Both the position numbers and the translations under genes were made by a program. The notes below the pieces were generated by a model that ran no database searches, was not told where the DNA came from, and was given only the letters and a program-made list of their open reading frames with translations. A stretch of DNA of 64,000 nt from Solen grandis (Eukaryota; Mollusca; Bivalvia; Adapedonta; Solenidae): contig CM037777.1 in assembly GCA_021229015.1 (NCBI GenBank), forward strand, positions 25,973,222-26,037,221. Reading direction: 5' to 3'. Positions within the stretch are counted from its first letter, which is position 1. Each line of letters opens with the position of its first letter. Positions 60,505 through 64,000 of the stretch are shown here, piece after piece.

Positions 60505-61208
60505 AGTCCCCTACCGGCTTCGCCGAAGGGGACTATAGGTTTGCACTCCGTCAGTCCGTCAGTCACACACGTTTTCCAGACTTTTTTTCTAAATGCTTGC
60601 AGATATTCATCTAAATTTTGGTGTGTGAGTCTACCACCATGTTACAGATCAATTGATTTCGTTCCGGTCCATGATTTTTGACGGATTACGGCCCTTGGAA
60701 TTAGAAAATTCAAAAATAGCAGTTTTCCGAAACTTTTTTTCTAAATGCTTGCAGATATTCATCTAATTTTTGGTGTGTGAATCTATCACCATGAGTTACA
60801 GATCAAGTTTGAGTTTCGTTCCGGTCCATTGATTTTTGACGGAATTACGGCCCTTGGAATAAGATTTTTTTCAAAAATAGCAGTTTTCCAGACTTTTTTT
60901 TTCTGAATGTTACAGATCAAGTTTGAGTTTGGTTCCGGTCCACTGATTTTTTATGGAATTATGGCCCTTGGATTTAGAAAATTTCTTAGCAGTTTTGCAG
61001 ACTTTTTTTTCGGTTTTTTTTATTCGCTGATTTTTGACGACATTGTAGGCCCTGGACTTACAAAATTCTGTACATGCTGAATTGGACTGATTATTATTAG
61101 CTGGATGTTATATGACTGAAATAAACAGGTTGTGTTTGTGTGTGTGTTGGGGGGTCTTAGTTTTCCATTTGCCGGTAGGGGACTTAGTATTGCCTAAGCA
61201 ATACTTTC
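60505..61208 (+). mobile_element. Family C element (HINE-like)
   Basis: A 5' hairpin AGTCCCC...GGGGACT (60505-60535) contains GTCCCCTACCGGC, perfectly inverted at 61171-61183. Then comes the 3' hairpin AGTATTGCCTAAGCAATACT (61186-61205). The interior has about three ~155-bp units (TTTCTAAATGCTTGCAGATA..., TTCCGGTCCA...). A V-SINE scrap is at 61094. It lies just upstream of the first KIF15 exon found. Confidence 0.75.
61094..61123 (+). mobile_element. V-SINE fragment inside repeat family C
   Basis: ATTAGCTGGATGTTATATGA followed by CTGAAATA matches the V-SINE body near its 3' end. Only about 30 bases remain. Confidence 0.4.
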
Positions 61209-61392
61209 ATAATACTTGTTTCCATGGCTGTATCTTGTGTAGGTAAATGTCTTGAATGATTCAAATACTTTGATGGTATCTTTAAAACCAAATGAGCTTA
61301 TTATAAATGATTGAGTATCCATGATGCTTTCTGTGTAAATTTGAATTATTTTTGTCTGTCTATTTTGTAATGAACATAATTTACTGTTGTAG

Positions 61393-61430
61393 TGGACAAA
61401 CTGGATCAGGAAAAACATTCACGATGTTGG
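61393..61430 (+). CDS. KIF15: KIF15 (kinesin-12) motor exon with P-loop
   Basis: A 38-base exon between acceptor TTGTAG and donor G/GTAGGT. With one base borrowed from upstream it reads (Y)GQTGSGKTFTML(G), the kinesin Walker A loop GQTGSGKT that binds the phosphates of ATP. The first base completes a tyrosine codon if the previous exon ends in TA, matching the usual FAYGQTGSGKT. It leaves a single G, which the next exon completes as glycine. Kinesin-12 motors cross-link spindle microtubules and help keep spindle poles apart in mitosis. The upstream exons (FxFDHV, GYNGTIFA region) were not found within the window. Gene assignment rests on the next exon. Confidence 0.88.
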
Positions 61431-61754
61431 GTAGGTAATTTCTTTCACCTTTTAACTCCCTGATAATATCATGAATGTTGTTTGAAATGACAATTATAAA
61501 CATTACTTTGATTCATACTTCAAACATCAATAAACTGCAGAATATATACATTTGTATCTAATAATTAAAACAATGAGGTTTTACTTAAATATTTATGTAT
61601 TAAATTGTTCCTCCACTTCACATCATTTCCAGCACATGCTATTAGTTCTTCATTCAATGATAGCTCTAGTTTTAGTCAACAATGATGTCTTTTAAACAGC
61701 AGAAATGTTTTTGGGATTTAATTAAATGAAACTTATTTCTATCTTGTCTTTTCT

Positions 61755-62664
61755 AGCTCCACTTTTCAAAGAAAAAAATGGAGCTATTGTTATAACCCTC
61801 CTGTCAGTGTTGGCATCAATTTTGGTTATGGTTTTTTTCCGTAACAATCAAACATAATCACTTCAAATTCAGTATACTGGTTCACTATCTAAAAAGACGC
61901 ATTTCAATAGGGCAGGTAACTCTAAAATAATTTTGACAGAATTATGGTCCATTTTCAACATAATTTTCATGGCTGGTTAAGGTTTTTGTTAAATTTTTGT
62001 TAAATTTCTCAAAAACTATCAGGTATATTACCTTCAAACTTGGATTACATGTTCACTATCAAAATAGGTACCCGTTTCAAAAGAGGAGGTTACCCTAAAA
62101 ATCATTTGGGGATATTTATGGCCTTTTTTCGACTTAGAATTTTCTGTATTGGTTAAGATTTTCCCCTTAATCTATCAAACATGTTCATTTCAAACTTGGA
62201 AAACTTGTTAACAATCATTTCAAAAGGGCAAGTAAACCAAAAGTTGATTTTGGCACAGTTATGCGCCTTTTCAACATAGAATTTCCATTATTGGATTAGG
62301 GCGTTTCTCAAAAACTGTCATACATATTCACTTCAAGGTTGGAATACTTGATCACTTTCAAAGTTGGAAAAGATTTCAAAAGGGCATCTAACTCTTTAAA
62401 ATCATTTTCGTACAGTTTTGCCCCTTTTCAACTTATATTTTTTTATACTGTTCATTTTAAAATGGAATATTTTAGGATAATGTTTTCCAAGTTCTTATCT
62501 CAGTAAGTCCTAAAGCTAGGGGATTGACACTCCCCACATGTTTACGGGCTCAGTGCCGTATGTCACATGTCTTTTATGTCAACACTGGAAATAGTAACAA
62601 CTAACATTATACTATCCAGCACTAATAAAGCGGAATGTGCTGTCTTTGGACAGTTATTGTTTTA
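61755..62664 (+). mobile_element. Family D element (HINE-like) in a KIF15 intron
   Basis: A 5' hairpin TAGCTCCA...TGGAGCTA (61754-61787), then about four units of 140-180 bp with CACTTCAAA(C/T)TTGGA and CAAAAGGGCA words. It ends with a CTGTC/GACAG hairpin and TTATTGTTTT. Same layout as families A-C, with weaker terminal inverted repeats. Confidence 0.65.
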
Positions 62665-63031
62665 ACAAGTCATTTATTTCAGTCTATGCTTAACAGTTTT
62701 GGGTAGGAACAGTACTTTTTGTAAAGGCCATAAGCTTTTCATTCCATTTCTTTGGAATGCACATATATACAATTGTTGGCCAAATTGGGTCCAGGGTCAT
62801 TGTGCATTAGATCTAGTCCACACCACCACTGAATCAAGACTAGCTCAATTTTGCCTAAAATGCTTTGGTAACATATCACAAATGTCTGTTTCATAAACAT
62901 GTGGAGTGAGAAAAAATCATTCATTTAGAACAATTCTGATACATGCAGTTGAATTGAAGTTCTAATTTCTTATGAAATAAAGGTTCAGAAATGTATTCAG
63001 TTGACGGTCATGTAACATAATTAGGAACATT
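62665..63031 (+). other. KIF15 intron sequence without further features
   Basis: AT-rich intron. Overlapping short frames on both strands at 62699-62924 show no motif or splice support. Confidence 0.6.
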
Positions 63032-63044
63032 ATCCCTGTTTCAG

Positions 63045-63145
63045 GACCCTCGGAATATGCTGATAACTTCCAACATGAGCTTAGTGGAGTTATTCCCAGA
63101 AGTTTTGAATATCTTTACAATCTCATCAGGAAGGAAAAGGAACTG
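63045..63145 (+). CDS. KIF15: KIF15 (kinesin-12) motor exon, diagnostic
   Basis: Acceptor TGTTTCAG and donor CTG/GTACCT bound 101 bases. Entering with the G of the previous exon it reads G, PSEYADNFQHELSGVIPRSF, then EYLYNLIRKEKEL. The PSE...DNF...L-x-GVIPRSFEYL block directly after the P-loop is characteristic of KIF15 orthologues and differs from other kinesin families. The exit phase is 0. The intron before it is 1614 bases and contains the family D repeat; the intron after it is 809 bases and contains a SINE. Confidence 0.92.
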
Positions 63146-63731
63146 GTACCTGAGTTTTTTTTCTTTTTAAGCAAATCTACTTCATTTTCACAATGAACAT
63201 TTTAAGGCTGTTATTAATACCAGTAATCTGAGTACTTAGATATTTGAAGATTAATGTCTCTGAGCAGAGTACAATTATTTGTGCATGTTGTACTTGACAG
63301 ATTTCAAATTAACAATCTTTTGTGCATGGCTACTAACAAGGCTATGAATTAACCTTAAGTATACTGTTAATCCTTCCAATGAACTTGTGAAGCCTTTAAT
63401 ACATTTTAGTTATGTTACAGCTGAAAGTAAACCAGTTCATTATGTAAAGTTACGATAGATTAATTTAGAAAGTAATCTGTAAAATCAGTGTAAATTCAAA
63501 ACCTTGCTAAGAGCATTTACTCTAGTCATGATGACTTATGTTAAGAAAAATCTTCCAGCCAAATATATATATAGATCACCATGTGGCTTGCAATCTACAG
63601 CCCTAAACATTTTCTCTTGATATTTTATTACAGCTCAGAAGGTTTTGCAAACATCTGTTTACAGTATAGATAGATCAATTATTTGCTTGTGCAGAAAAAT
63701 TGTAAAAAGTAGGTGTGTTAATAAAGTAATG

Positions 63732-63925
63732 ACTCACTCAGCCCCTTACCGTGTGGGTTCGAATCCCGGTAGGGTCATTCGGATTTTCATGTGAGGAAGC
63801 CTTCCAGCTGGCTTGCGGTAGGTCGGTAGTTCTACCCGGATGTCTCCGTGCAGTCTGGGTCTTCCTCCACGTCGCTATATTACTGAAATACTGTCGAGGC
63901 GATGGTAAACTCAAATAGTCAGGTC
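63732..63925 (+). mobile_element. 5'-truncated V-SINE in a KIF15 intron, perfect target duplication
   Basis: Starts within the tRNA-like head (CTCACTCAGCCCC) and carries the B-box-like GGGTTCGAATCCC, the shared body and the tail GGTAAACTCAAATAGTCAGG. Flanked by a perfect 12-bp duplication AATAAAGTAATG at 63720-63731 and 63926-63937. Its 3' end lies only about 30 bases upstream of the next KIF15 exon. The clean duplication suggests a fairly recent insertion. Confidence 0.87.
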
Positions 63926-63954
63926 AATAAAGTAATGCTTTGTTTATGTTGCAG

Positions 63955-64000
63955 CACGGTGACTCCAAGCAATTCTTGTGCAAATGCTCCTTCCTGGAAA
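63955..64000 (+). CDS. KIF15: KIF15 (kinesin-12) motor exon, cut by the window edge
   Basis: Acceptor GTTGCAG, then HGDSKQFLCKCSFLE and one further base to the end of the window. Phase 0 joins the previous exon. KxFLCKCSFxE is the start of the conserved strand leading to the IYNE motif of kinesin motors, which should follow just outside. No defects seen in the three exons. Confidence 0.9.

Overview
This is an AT-rich, repeat-dense animal nuclear window, most likely from a marine bivalve mollusc. The evidence is GT-AG introns, tRNA-derived SINEs of the molluscan V-SINE (RUDI-like) type, several interspersed families I associate with bivalves, and a recognisable kinesin-12 (KIF15) gene at the right edge. 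Nothing looks bacterial or viral. Real coding sequence is sparse, and most open frames are chance or repeat-derived.

Layout. 1-16213 is a tandem segmental duplication of two ~8 kb units plus the start of a third. Each unit carries the 3' end of a Penelope-like retroelement (GIY-YIG endonuclease remnant) followed by a hammerhead-ribozyme-like fold, a V-SINE, and a small inverted-repeat element with a 58-bp tandem core. 16.8-18.2 kb holds two TTAA-flanked MITEs. 20.3-20.7 kb has a 51-bp tandem repeat with an inverted partner. 22.8-23.1 kb is a SINE with target-site duplication. 24.79-25.78 kb is a TA-flanked inverted-repeat element whose arms are arrays of CGCG palindromes. 28.1-29.6 kb is a decayed LINE reverse transcriptase interrupted by a MITE. 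29.6-38.3 kb is quiet apart from simple repeats; 38350-38449 is an assembly gap.

39.8-42.5 kb holds several minus-strand exon-like segments with good splice signals, one of which resembles a DDE-type transposase. Around them lie SINEs and an inverted HINE-like repeat (42.7-43.95 kb). 46.5-49.35 kb is a DNA transposon with CAGTG ends and a 5-bp target duplication, itself invaded by a LINE with a dead polymerase motif; its empty target site survives as a paralogue nearby. 51.8-62.7 kb is dominated by four repeat families (A-D here) with one shared architecture: a 5' hairpin, inverted repeats, internal tandem units of about 150-175 bp, and a 3' hairpin followed by a T-rich end. This resembles non-autonomous Helentrons (HINEs). 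Three of these insertions are nested at 57.3-60.4 kb.

The clearest host gene is KIF15 on the plus strand: three consecutive motor-domain exons (61393-61430, 63045-63145, 63955 to the edge) whose splice phases agree. Its introns carry HINE-like and SINE insertions. The upstream KIF15 exons were not found.
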